The notes under the pieces are model-generated. The model had not been told where the DNA came from and made no database searches. It worked only from the letters and a program-made list of their open reading frames with translations. A stretch of 64,000 nucleotides of DNA from the NCBI GenBank assembly GCA_016699835.1, contig CP064987.1:3286001-3350000 (forward strand), in the 5' to 3' direction. This document shows, one piece after another, positions 34,364 to 41,937 of the stretch (within the stretch, counting starts at the first letter, position 1; every line of letters begins with the position of its first letter). This DNA is from Phycisphaerales bacterium. GTDB lineage: Bacteria; Planctomycetota; Phycisphaerae; Phycisphaerales; UBA1924. A program made the translations under genes and the position numbers.

Positions 34364-34918
34364 ATGGCGAAGGCGGCGAAGAAGAAGGTCGGGTCTGGGC
34401 GTTCCGTAGGGAAGGCGACGGCGTTACCGGCGTTGCGGCCAACGGGTGCGGGGCATGCAAAAACCAAGGCCAGGGGTGCGAAACTAGCAACCGTGAGCAA
34501 CGGCCCGCGTCTCCTCGCCGGCGGCAATCCGCAGATCGCGAAGGGCGATGGAGCGGGGCCTGTGCGGGCGTTCATCGACGCGATGCCCGGGTGGAAACGC
34601 GACGTCGGGCGGCGGCTGGACGCGCTGGTTGTGGAACTCGTGCCCGATGTGAAGAAGGCGGTGCGTTGGAACTCGCCGTTCTTTGGGGTGGAGAAGGAGG
34701 ACGGCTCGATCGGATGGTTTATGAGCCTGCACTGCATTACGCGCTACGTGAAAGTCGCGTTCTTCGATGGAACGCGGTTGGAGCCAATGCCGGCGGAAGA
34801 GTCGAAGAAGGAAGGGATTCGATATTGCCACATCTTCGAGGATGTCGGCCTGGATGAGATGCAGATGCGATCGTGGATCATGCAGGCGGCGCGGCTGCCT
34901 GGCATGAGTTGGTTCTGA
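34364..34918 (+). CDS. DUF1801 domain protein
   Basis: 184 residues. The C-terminal ~115 residues carry the DUF1801 fold (VRAFIDAMPGWKRDVGRRLDALVVELVPDVKKAVRWNSPFFGVEKEDGSIGWFMSLHCITRYVKVAFFDG). This family of small soluble proteins has no established reaction. The N-terminal 55 residues are Lys/Ala/Gly-rich and probably disordered, resembling a nucleic-acid-binding tail. CCGGAGGAAT precedes the ATG by about six bases, a strong ribosome site. Convergent with the epimerase gene, 16 bases between stops. Confidence 0.8.
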   Translation: MAKAAKKKVGSGRSVGKATALPALRPTGAGHAKTKARGAKLATVSNGPRLLAGGNPQIAKGDGAGPVRAFIDAMPGWKRDVGRRLDALVVELVPDVKKAVRWNSPFFGVEKEDGSIGWFMSLHCITRYVKVAFFDGTRLEPMPAEESKKEGIRYCHIFEDVGLDEMQMRSWIMQAARLPGMSWF

Positions 34919-34934
34919 TGGGCGGCATTGCCGA

Positions 34935-35876
34935 TCAGGACTTCGCGACCAGCGAGGCGATGGCGGGCGCGAGGTGCGGGAACTCGAACTGGAAGCCCTC
35001 GTCTTCGAGGCGTTTGGAGACGAGGTATCGGCCATAGAGCGCGAGTTCCGGGTCGGTCTTGAGGAGGAGTGTGGCGCCGAGGCGGACCATCCATGACGTC
35101 GCTGGAAAGCCGATGGGCATCCCGATGGCTCTGCGGAGCGTGCGCATGAACTCACGCTGAGAGACGGGGTTCGGCGCGGTGGCGATGTAGGCGCCATGCA
35201 TGGTGGCGTCGGTGATCGCACGCTCAAAGAGGCGATTCATGTCGGCCTCGTGGATCCAACTCATGCCTTGGGTTCCCGTGCCCACGGTGCCGCCGAGGCC
35301 GAGTCGTGCGAGAGAGATCAGTCGAGCGAGTGCCCCACCGCCGGCGCCACGATCGCGCCCGATCACGAAACTGGTGCGGAGGACGGCCTGCCTTTGTGTA
35401 GGAAGGACGCTCTGTGCAAAGGCTTCTTCCCAGGCGCGCCCGACGGTTGGGGCGAAACCGAGGCCGAATGGTGAATCTTCGTTACAGAGGACATCGGGAG
35501 GATCGCCGTAGATGTGGGCCGTGCTCATCTGGACCCAGACGGGCGGCGGCGATTCGACGAGTCGCATGGCCTGGCCAAGAACTCGCGTGGCCTCGATGCG
35601 AGAACGGAGGATCTCGTCCTGGTGATCCGGGGTCTTGATGCAGTCGACGGAGCGGCCGACGAGATTGACAAGGGCGCGTGCGTTGTGGAGTTCGTGGTGC
35701 CAGTGGTCGAGCGTTCGCGCGTCCCAGGCAACGTGCCGCCAAGGGCCGGTGGGCTTTGGGGCGTGACGAGAGAGGATGACGACGGTTGCCCCTTTGGCGG
35801 CAAGGTGGTGGGCGAGGGAGACGCCGAGGTATCCGCTCCCGCCGGCGATCACGATGGTGCCGGTGATGGGGCCCAT
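34935..35876 (-). CDS. TIGR01777 family NAD(P)-dependent epimerase
   Basis: 313 residues, SDR superfamily, atypical epimerase of the TIGR01777 group (YfcH/SDR39U1). Glycine-rich nucleotide loop GGSGYLGVSLAHHLAAKG (12-29), LVNLVGRSVDCIKTPDHQDEILRSRIEATRVLGQAM (~90-125), and the family C-terminal DUF1731 block (FPATSWMVRLGATLLLKTDPELALYGRYLVSKRLEDEGFQFEFP). Substrate unknown; relatives are linked to cell division and sugar or haem-related chemistry without firm proof. Last host gene before the initiator tRNA. Confidence 0.88.
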   Translation of the reverse strand: MGPITGTIVIAGGSGYLGVSLAHHLAAKGATVVILSRHAPKPTGPWRHVAWDARTLDHWHHELHNARALVNLVGRSVDCIKTPDHQDEILRSRIEATRVLGQAMRLVESPPPVWVQMSTAHIYGDPPDVLCNEDSPFGLGFAPTVGRAWEEAFAQSVLPTQRQAVLRTSFVIGRDRGAGGGALARLISLARLGLGGTVGTGTQGMSWIHEADMNRLFERAITDATMHGAYIATAPNPVSQREFMRTLRRAIGMPIGFPATSWMVRLGATLLLKTDPELALYGRYLVSKRLEDEGFQFEFPHLAPAIASLVAKS

Positions 35877-35963
35877 GGGATGATGGTACTGGCGAATGGG
35901 CGCAGAGACTGATGCAAGGAAGCGGCTGAAATGGCGGGGTATTGTGGCGAAAAGTGGAGATTA

Positions 35964-35992
35964 TTGACTGTGATTGTGGTTGGCGCTATTCT
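35964..35992 (+). promoter_or_regulatory. Sigma70-type promoter of tRNA-fMet
   Basis: TTGACT (35964..35969) and TATTCT (35987..35992) separated by exactly 17 bases; start predicted near 36,000, a few bases before the tRNA 5' end at 36004. Confidence 0.8.
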
Positions 35993-36003
35993 TCGCCCCT
36001 GAT

Positions 36004-36077
<74 letters not shown>

Positions 36078-36124
36078 TTGCCCGGGTCGTCCAGAAACTG
36101 GCCGACCCACCCGTTAGAAGTGAA

Positions 36125-36157
36125 CGCCCCGACCGCAAGGCCGGGGCGTTTGCGTTT
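36125..36157 (+). terminator. Terminator after tRNA-fMet
   Basis: CGCCCCG-A-CC / GG-C-CGGGGCG stem (nine pairs, one A-C mismatch) with a GCAA tetraloop, followed by TTTGCGTTT. It lies 48 bases beyond the tRNA. Confidence 0.75.
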
Positions 36158-36608
36158 CCGGGCCGCGTTTTGCCGAGTCTCTCGACATGCCCCACCGCGG
36201 GAAGTCTCACTGACTTGCGCCGTGAGACTCACGGGGCGCGGCATCTGGCATGCGGGGACGCGTCCAAACCCCAAAAGTCTCAGAGTCTCTGCGTCTCACC
36301 CTGCACGCCGTTATAGCCGTGACCCGACAGCTCGTGGGTCGGCAACACATGGCGAGTTCGGCAGGGGCGACGGCGATTTCGAACGCAAACTCGGTTGGTG
36401 TGATGCCGACGCATCGGCTCGCTTCGCGTGGGCGTTCCAGCGAGCGTGCTGGCGAAGCTGCCACACGAATCGAAACCAGTTGTGCGTTCACATGCCCAGT
36501 GCGGACAGCCCGCCTCCGCGTGGCGTATGTAGCCGGGGAGAAGGCATGCCTTGCCTTCTCGCCCCCACGCCACCTCAATCGTCCGACGACGAGCCGGGAG
36601 CACCACCG
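36158..36608. other. Element-end region with clustered AGTCTC motifs
   Basis: No convincing gene. AGTCTC occurs at 36176, 36203, 36276 and 36284 and inverted as GAGACT at 36224; the pair 36203..36210 / 36222..36229 is a perfect eight-base inverted repeat (AGTCTCAC / GTGAGACT) with an 11-base spacer. It could be recombinase or regulator binding DNA. The bipartite motif at 36501..36540 ends the region. Confidence 0.5.
36501..36540 (+). promoter_or_regulatory. Bipartite 40-base motif, copy 1
   Basis: GCGGACAGC, twelve unconserved bases, then GGCGTATGTAGCCGGGGAG. The same two blocks with the same spacing occur at 50654..50693. Read as a promoter, CGGACA and CGTATG sit 16 bases apart, like ECF-sigma elements. 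Here it precedes the recombinase operon. Confidence 0.6.
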
Positions 36609-36848
36609 ATGGTTGCCAATGACGATGACGCCAATCTGTCCGCCGACCAGCGCCGCCGCGAGGTAATCGCCATCCTCGCGACCGGCGCGATGCGATGGCA
36701 CCGGCGTGCCAAGGCGACGGGCCTTGTTGTTGGCACGGTTGAAGCTGCCACACACGCCCCGACACCGCAGCATCAAGAAGAAGCGGACATCGAACTTGAA
36801 CTGGGCGAGGAAGCCGGCCTCAGTGTGTCTGACCGTACCGCGCGTTAG
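36609..36848 (+). CDS. Small protein heading the recombinase operon
   Basis: 79 residues (MVANDDDANLSADQRRREVIAILATGAMRWHRR ...). The segment LSADQRRREVIAILATGAMR resembles the short proteins that typically precede DUF2924/recombinase pairs. GGGAG lies nine bases before the ATG. An in-frame ATG at 36546, right after the bipartite motif, would add 21 residues. Function unknown; it may regulate the recombinase. Confidence 0.6.
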   Translation: MVANDDDANLSADQRRREVIAILATGAMRWHRRAKATGLVVGTVEAATHAPTPQHQEEADIELELGEEAGLSVSDRTAR

Positions 36849-36874
36849 CGGTGCGGGCATCTGGAGACTTGCCC

Positions 36875-37363
36875 ATGACGATAACCGTTTCGAAGGATCT
36901 CGCGGCGCTGGAAAAGATGACGATCGGCGAATTGCACGATCGCTACGCCGAGCTCTTCGGCGAGCGGATTCAGAGCCGCCACCGCATCTACCTCGTCCGC
37001 CGCATCGCGTGGCGCATCCAGGCCAACGCCGAAAGTGGCTTGTCCGAACGAGCCCGTGTCCGAGCGGCCCAACTCGCCAACCCGACCGACGTGCGGCGTA
37101 CGCCGCCCAAGTGGGCCACGCTCGGGGAGGCCCCCAAGGACGCCAAGAAGGTCGCCCTCGCCGCCACGGCGGACCCACGGCTACCACCCGCGGGAACGGC
37201 GATCGTCCGGGACTACCGGGGCCAGACGGTGCGGGTCGTGGTGCTGGCGGACGGGTTCGAGTTCGAGGGTGAGCGCTACCGCTCCCTGTCGGCGATCGCC
37301 AAGGCGGTCACCGGATCGCACATCAACGGATTCCGGTTCTTCAACCTGGAGGGCCGTCGATGA
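36875..37363 (+). CDS. DUF2924 domain protein, recombinase partner
   Basis: 162 residues of the DUF2924 family. Conserved blocks are the N-terminal LEKMTIGELHDRYAELFGERIQSRHRIYLVRRIAWRIQA and the C-terminal PPAGTAIVRDYRGQTVRVVVLADGFEFEGERYRSLSAIAKAVTGSHINGFRFFNL. The latter looks like a small beta/HTH domain resembling RAMA-type folds. Family members are nearly always encoded just before a large serine recombinase, suggesting an accessory DNA-binding role in recombination; direct evidence is lacking. Its stop overlaps the recombinase ATG by four bases. Confidence 0.85.
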   Translation: MTITVSKDLAALEKMTIGELHDRYAELFGERIQSRHRIYLVRRIAWRIQANAESGLSERARVRAAQLANPTDVRRTPPKWATLGEAPKDAKKVALAATADPRLPPAGTAIVRDYRGQTVRVVVLADGFEFEGERYRSLSAIAKAVTGSHINGFRFFNLEGRR

Positions 37364-38949
37364 GCAGAGGCACCCAGAACGGAAAGCACGCCGCCACTCC
37401 GCCTCCGCAATGTCGCTGCGCGATCTACACCCGAAAGTCGAGCGAGGAGGGGCTCAAGCAGGAGTTCAACTCCCTCGACGCCCAGCGTGAGGCGGCGGAG
37501 GCGTACGTCGCCAGCCAGCGGAACGAGGGATGGTCAGCGCTTCCCGATCGATACGACGACGGCGGATTCTCGGGGGGCAACGTCGATCGGCCTGGCCTCA
37601 AGAGCCTGATGGCCGACATCGAGGCGGGCAAAATCGACTGCGTGGTGGTCTACAAGGTGGACCGTCTGTCCCGGTCGCTGATGGACTTCGCGCGCCTCAT
37701 GGAGGTCTTTGATCGCCACAAGGTTTCGTTCGTCTCGGTTACCCAGCACTTCAACACGACTCATTCGATGGGCCGGCTCACGCTCAACATCCTCCTGTCG
37801 TTCGCCCAGTTCGAGCGTGAGATCATCGGCGAGCGCATCCGGGACAAGATCGCGGCAGCGAAGAAGCGGGGCAAATGGGGCGGCGGTCCGCCGCCGTTCG
37901 GGTACGACGTCGACCGCTCGAACGGAAGCGCACGCCTCGTCGTCAACCCGGCTGAGGCGTCGCGGGTTCGCCACATCTTTGAGCGGTACCTCCAACTCGG
38001 GTCGTTGCTGTCGGTCGGTGAAGATCTCTGCAAACGCGGCTGGAAGACCAAATCGTGGCGAACGAAGGCGGGCGTGGTTCGCGGAGGCGTGGAATGGGAC
38101 CGGCACTCGGTGTACTGCACGCTGACGAATCCGATCTACATGGGCAAGGTGGTCCACAAGGGCGAGACGTACCAGGGGCAGCACGAGGCCATAGTTGAGG
38201 AGGAGACGTTCCGGCGTGCTCACGTGCTGATGCAGAAGAATTCACGGACCCGCGGCAACGAACTGCGGAACCAGTTCGGGGCGCTCCTGCGCAAACTGCT
38301 GTACTGCAAGGGGTGCGGCAGCGCGATGGTCCACACCTTTACCCGGCGTGGGAACAAGGCGTATCGGTACTACGTCTGCTGCAACGCCATCAAGAAGGGC
38401 CGCGCTCGTTGCCAGAGTGGTTCGCTGCCCGCCCTTGAGATCGAGAAGGCGGTCGTCGAACAGATCCGGTGCGTCGGCCAGGACCAGAGCGTTCTGGAGG
38501 AGACGCTCTCGGCATCGCGGGCTCAAGCAGACGCGGCCATCGAGCAGTTGGACGCCGAGCTGCGCATTGTCAACCGTGGTCTGGGGCGCAATCACGCCGA
38601 GATCCGCCGCCTGGCAACCACCGAGCCAGCGTCCTCCAGGTCCGCGGGCCGCATCACCGACCTCAACGACCAGATCCGCGAGGCGGAGCGGCGGGCCAGC
38701 GACATTGGGGCCGCCGTAGAACGCCACCGAGCGGAAGTGCTCTCAGCCGAAGACCTCCACGCGGCGTTTGCCGACTTCGACAACGTCTGGACCGCGCTCG
38801 CGCCCCGAGAACAGGTCCGGATGCTCCAGTTGCTGATCAACAAGGTCGTCTTCGACGCCCTCGACAGCAGCATCGAGGTGTCGTTCTACCCGTCGGGCGT
38901 GAAGGCGCTGGCGGGCGGGAACGTGGAAGGACCGGAGGCCCAGGCATGA
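37360..38949 (+). CDS. Large serine recombinase
   Basis: 529 residues. Probable integrase/excisionase of the right element. The N-terminal resolvase domain has the nucleophile Ser27 in IYTRKSSEEG, followed by DRYDDGGFSGGNVDRPGLKSLMADIEAGKIDCVVVYKVDRLSRSL and QHFNTTHSMGRLTLNILLSFAQFEREIIGERIRDK. The recombinase domain (~175-280) precedes a zinc ribbon (LYCKGCGSAMVHTFTRRGNKAYRYYVCCNAIKKGRARC, ~307-345) and a coiled-coil (~385-460) typical of serine integrases. All catalytic elements seem intact. Coupled by ATGA overlaps to both neighbours. Serine integrases use short att sites with inverted-repeat arms, which I could not locate. Confidence 0.93.
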   Translation: MSRGTQNGKHAATPPPQCRCAIYTRKSSEEGLKQEFNSLDAQREAAEAYVASQRNEGWSALPDRYDDGGFSGGNVDRPGLKSLMADIEAGKIDCVVVYKVDRLSRSLMDFARLMEVFDRHKVSFVSVTQHFNTTHSMGRLTLNILLSFAQFEREIIGERIRDKIAAAKKRGKWGGGPPPFGYDVDRSNGSARLVVNPAEASRVRHIFERYLQLGSLLSVGEDLCKRGWKTKSWRTKAGVVRGGVEWDRHSVYCTLTNPIYMGKVVHKGETYQGQHEAIVEEETFRRAHVLMQKNSRTRGNELRNQFGALLRKLLYCKGCGSAMVHTFTRRGNKAYRYYVCCNAIKKGRARCQSGSLPALEIEKAVVEQIRCVGQDQSVLEETLSASRAQADAAIEQLDAELRIVNRGLGRNHAEIRRLATTEPASSRSAGRITDLNDQIREAERRASDIGAAVERHRAEVLSAEDLHAAFADFDNVWTALAPREQVRMLQLLINKVVFDALDSSIEVSFYPSGVKALAGGNVEGPEAQA

Positions 38950-39341
38950 TCACCGTCAAGACGAAGGTCTTCTTCAACCGCGCCGCACACGGGCGCAAGA
39001 CGATCGACACGAAGCCCGCCGCTCGCGTGGCCGTGGACCCCGGCCGCGTGCCGCGGATCTCCCGCCTGATGGCGCTGGCGATCCATTTCGACGAGATGAT
39101 CCGCGCCGGCAAGGTCGCCAACATCTCCGAGATCGCCCGGCTGACGCACGTCACCCAGCCTCGGATCACGCAGCTGATGAATCTCTGCCACCTCGCGCCG
39201 GATATTCAGGAGGAGATCCTGTTCCTGCCGCTGGTGATGAGTGGGCGCGATCCCATCCACGAGCACATGCTGCGCGACGTGGCCTGCGTGATGGACTGGA
39301 TGGAGCAACGGCGGCGATGGGGATCGCTGCCACGCCGCTGA
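38946..39341 (+). CDS. HTH protein following the recombinase
   Basis: 131 residues. A helix-turn-helix is evident in NISEIARLTHVTQPRITQLMNLCHLAPDIQEEILFL (~58-92), similar to the ParB/KorB-type HTH. The N-terminal part is basic (TKVFFNRAAHGRKTI). ATG overlaps the recombinase stop (ATGA). DUF2924, recombinase and this HTH protein form a conserved three-gene unit in many elements; this one is probably a directionality or regulatory factor, by inference. Confidence 0.75.
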   Translation: MITVKTKVFFNRAAHGRKTIDTKPAARVAVDPGRVPRISRLMALAIHFDEMIRAGKVANISEIARLTHVTQPRITQLMNLCHLAPDIQEEILFLPLVMSGRDPIHEHMLRDVACVMDWMEQRRRWGSLPRR

Positions 39342-39344
39342 CAA

Positions 39345-39503
39345 CTACTTCTTCTTGTTGTCGTAGCGACCCGTGTCGCCGTTCCCCTTCTTGGGCATGA
39401 CCTCGACTGACGACCCTCGGGGGTTGGCCTTGGCCTGATCGACAGACTTCAGGCGGCCCGTCTCATTGTCCCGACCGATCTTGAATCCCTTGGACTTCGA
39501 CAT
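39345..39503 (-). CDS. Small conserved protein (KIGRDxxTG type)
   Basis: 52 residues: MSKSKGFKIGRDNETGRLKSVDQ ... SSVEVMPKKGNGDTGRYDNKKK. The KxGRDxxTGxF...S...A pattern and the GDTGR end belong to a widespread small-protein family without known function, often found next to restriction or toxin genes. GGAG lies ten bases before the ATG. Transcribed away from hsdM, so the 110 bases between them hold divergent promoters. Confidence 0.65.
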   Translation of the reverse strand: MSKSKGFKIGRDNETGRLKSVDQAKANPRGSSVEVMPKKGNGDTGRYDNKKK

Positions 39504-39569
39504 AGCGTCTACTCCATTTTGACGCGGGCTGTCGGATCTACCCTGATCCGCTGGCTTTGACCCGCTGGT

Positions 39570-39603
39570 TATGATACCCTGTCCACGTTCACTGAACATG
39601 GAC
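39570..39603 (+). promoter_or_regulatory. hsdM promoter -10 and palindromic operator
   Basis: TGGTTATGAT gives an extended -10 (TATGAT at 39570..39575). The palindrome GTTCA-C-TGAAC (39587..39597) lies just past the expected start. Together with the following ATGGAC it forms GTTCACTGAACATGGAC, found again with one change at 47703..47719. The position fits a repressor operator. Confidence 0.6.
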
Positions 39604-39613
39604 GGAGTACAAA

Positions 39614-41317
39614 ATGGCCAAGCGGACCGCGAAGAAGCCGAAGGACGAAGCCCCGCAGAACGGGACGGCACAGCTCATGAAGGAGCTGTGGCAGGCCGCC
39701 GTGAACCTGCGCGGCTCCATCGAGCCCGCGGACTACAAGCGGTACGTCTTGCCCATCATCTTTCTCCGGTTCCTCTCGCTCCGCTACGAGCGCCGCCGCG
39801 AGGAGTTGGAGGGGCTGCTCGCTGACCCGAAAAGCGATTACTTCACCAAGGACGCGAAGGCCCGCGCTCGCATTCTGGCCGACGCGGACGAGTATTGCGC
39901 CGCGGGTGCATTCATCGTCCCTGAGAAGTCGCGCTGGTCGTACATTCTCCAGCACGCCCAGGCGGACACCATCAAGAGCATCCTCGACGACGCCCTCGAA
40001 CTTCTGGAGAAGACCTACCCCGACAAGCTCCGCGGCCTGCTGCCCCGCATCTACGCCGGCTCGAACCTTGACCGCGAGGGCGTCACCGGGCTCATCAATC
40101 TGTTCTCGAAGGACATCTTCAAGCAGGACCACGGCGGCGAGGATCTGGTCGGCCGCGTCTACGAGTACTTCATCGGCGAGTTCGCCAACAGCGAGGGCAA
40201 GCGCGGCGGCGAGTACTTCACGCCCGTCTCCATCGTCCGCACGCTCGTCGCCATGCTCGAGCCCGAGGGCGGCGTCGTGTACGACCCCTGCTGCGGCGCG
40301 GGCGGCATGTTCGTGCAGTCGGATGTGTTCACGAGGCACTCGGGCCGCCTGTCATTCATCGGCCAGGAAAGCAAGGACTTCACGTACCGACTGTGCCGGA
40401 TGAACCTCTTCATCCACGGCATCGACGGCAACATCCAACTCGGCAGTTCGTACTTCAATGATCTGCACGCCGACACGAAGGCCGACTACGTCATCGCCAA
40501 TCCCCCCTTCAACGACGGCGCGAAGGGCGAGGACGGCTGGGGCGCTCACCGCATCACGAGCAAGGACCCACGGTTGGACTTCGCCAAGCGTGCTGGCGCG
40601 AACGGGACCACCACCAACGGCCTCGCGGCGGGCCAGCCCATGCCCCTCTCGCCCCGCAACGCCAACACCATGTGGATGATGCACTTCCTGCATCACCTGC
40701 GTGATCCGGATGGAAAGAAGTACTCGGGCGGTACCGCCGGGTTCGTCATGGCCACCGGCGAACTCTCCAATGGCGAAGTCGCGCGCCTCGAAGTCCGTAA
40801 GGCGATGGTCGAGCACGGGTACGTGGACTGCATCGTGCAGCTCACGGGCCAGCTCTTTGCTAACACGCAGATCCCGTGCTGCCTCTGGTTCCTGTCAAAG
40901 AACAGAGGCGGCGGAGGCGGCTTCCGCGCGCGGAAGAACGAGATCCTCTTCATCGACGGCCGCAAACTGGGCGTGCTGATCCCCGGCTCGCGGAAGCAGA
41001 AGCAACTCTCGGCGGAAGAGGTCGAGAAGATCGCATCCGTCTACCGCGAGTTCAAGCGCACCGGCACGCCCGCGGAGGTCGCGGGCTTCTGCAAGGCGGC
41101 CACACTCGACGAGGTCCGCGAGCACAACTATGCCCTGACGCCGGGCCGCTACGTCGGCGCGGCCGAGAGCGACGATCCCGACGAGCCGTTCGAGGACCGC
41201 TTCCCGCACCTGTGCGCGACCCTGGATGAGCAGTTCACGCAGTCGGCGGCGCTGGAGAAGCAGATCCGGCTGAGCCTGGCCGAGGTGGCGGCGGCGATGG
41301 GAGCCACCGCCAAATGA
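39614..41317 (+). CDS. hsdM: Type I restriction-modification methyltransferase HsdM
   Basis: 567 residues. N6-adenine methyltransferase subunit; with HsdS it methylates host DNA at the recognition site. HsdM N-terminal domain (~15-140), then the SAM motif VYDPCCGAGGMFVQSD (~222-237) preceded by YFTPVSIVRTLVAML, and catalytic NPPF (VIANPPFNDGAKGEDGW, ~296-312). GGAG lies six bases before the ATG. Its stop overlaps the ATG of the repeat-containing ORF by four bases. Controlled by the palindrome at 39587, probably through the XRE regulator downstream of hsdR. Confidence 0.95.
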   Translation: MAKRTAKKPKDEAPQNGTAQLMKELWQAAVNLRGSIEPADYKRYVLPIIFLRFLSLRYERRREELEGLLADPKSDYFTKDAKARARILADADEYCAAGAFIVPEKSRWSYILQHAQADTIKSILDDALELLEKTYPDKLRGLLPRIYAGSNLDREGVTGLINLFSKDIFKQDHGGEDLVGRVYEYFIGEFANSEGKRGGEYFTPVSIVRTLVAMLEPEGGVVYDPCCGAGGMFVQSDVFTRHSGRLSFIGQESKDFTYRLCRMNLFIHGIDGNIQLGSSYFNDLHADTKADYVIANPPFNDGAKGEDGWGAHRITSKDPRLDFAKRAGANGTTTNGLAAGQPMPLSPRNANTMWMMHFLHHLRDPDGKKYSGGTAGFVMATGELSNGEVARLEVRKAMVEHGYVDCIVQLTGQLFANTQIPCCLWFLSKNRGGGGGFRARKNEILFIDGRKLGVLIPGSRKQKQLSAEEVEKIASVYREFKRTGTPAEVAGFCKAATLDEVREHNYALTPGRYVGAAESDDPDEPFEDRFPHLCATLDEQFTQSAALEKQIRLSLAEVAAAMGATAK

Positions 41318-41937
41318 ACTTGTCAGGAATGCTTACAGGATGGGCTGGCGGGCAACTCTCCGGTATGTCCGGATGGTTCGCGCTGGCCCCCGCCGCGCAG
41401 ATTGTGCCCTCCGGGCACCGTGCCCGCCACGCGACAGGTCACTTGGCGGACGCGACGGATGAGTTGTCGCGTCCGCCGGGTCAGTTGGAGAACGCTCCGG
41501 GCGGGCCGGAGCACGCGCCGGGTCGCCTGTCGCGTTGTCCGGGTCATCCGTCGCGTTCTCCGGGTGAGCCGGAGAACGCTCCGACTCATCCGGAGCGTCT
41601 TCCGAGTGAGCCGGAGGGAAGCGGCGCAGCGCGCCGGGACTCCGTGGCGGCGCGTTGGGAGGGATTGGAAGCGCCCCGGAGGGGAATGGCGGCGCGCCGG
41701 AGGCCCGCCCCCGCGCCCGGGAGCCCAGCGGTAGCGCGCCGGGAGGGAGTGGCCGGCGCACGGACGGGATTGCACGGCCCACGGAGGCCCGGCGCAGCGC
41801 GCCGGGGCGGCGGGGTTGTCGCACTGGCCCGCGCGGGTGGTCGTCTCTTCTCAGCCGGGGAGGTGCCGGAGGGGCGGCACGCCCCTCTGGCATCAGCGGA
41901 CCTGCACGCGGGCGGATCGGGGGTGCGACGTGGGTGA
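41314..41937 (+). CDS. ORF built of 21-base repeats between hsdM and hsdS
   Basis: 207 residues, ATG overlapping the hsdM stop (ATGA) and ending eight bases inside hsdS. After ~35 ordinary residues it consists of two arrays of degenerate heptads: SRPPGQL/ENAPGGP/EHAPGRL/SRCPGHP/SRSPGEP and then ARREGVA/GARTGLH/GPRRPGA types. No fold is recognised; composition suggests disorder. The overlaps at both ends imply a translated, coupled gene rather than filler, but the repeats keep reading frames open on the other strand too, so real expression is uncertain. Confidence 0.45.
   Translation: MNLSGMLTGWAGGQLSGMSGWFALAPAAQIVPSGHRARHATGHLADATDELSRPPGQLENAPGGPEHAPGRLSRCPGHPSRSPGEPENAPTHPERLPSEPEGSGAARRDSVAARWEGLEAPRRGMAARRRPAPAPGSPAVARREGVAGARTGLHGPRRPGAARRGGGVVALARAGGRLFSAGEVPEGRHAPLASADLHAGGSGVRRG
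41425..41613 (+). repeat. Array A: nine degenerate 21-base tandem repeats
   Basis: Nine units of exactly 21 bases, with no length variation. Typical units begin TCGCGTTCTCCGGGT or GAGAACGCTCCGGGC and end GAGCCG or CAGTTG. The TCGCGTTCTCC and GAGAACGCTCC types are partial reverse complements, so neighbouring units can pair. Confidence 0.8.
41629..41817 (+). repeat. Array B: nine degenerate 21-base tandem repeats
   Basis: Nine units of exactly 21 bases beginning GCGCGCCGGGAGGG or close variants. The period equals that of array A but the consensus differs, and a 15-base offset separates the arrays. Confidence 0.75.

Noticed and set aside
41400..41640. CRISPR array between hsdM and hsdS
   Set aside because: Units are contiguous degenerate 21-mers without spacers, inside an ORF; no cas genes in the window.
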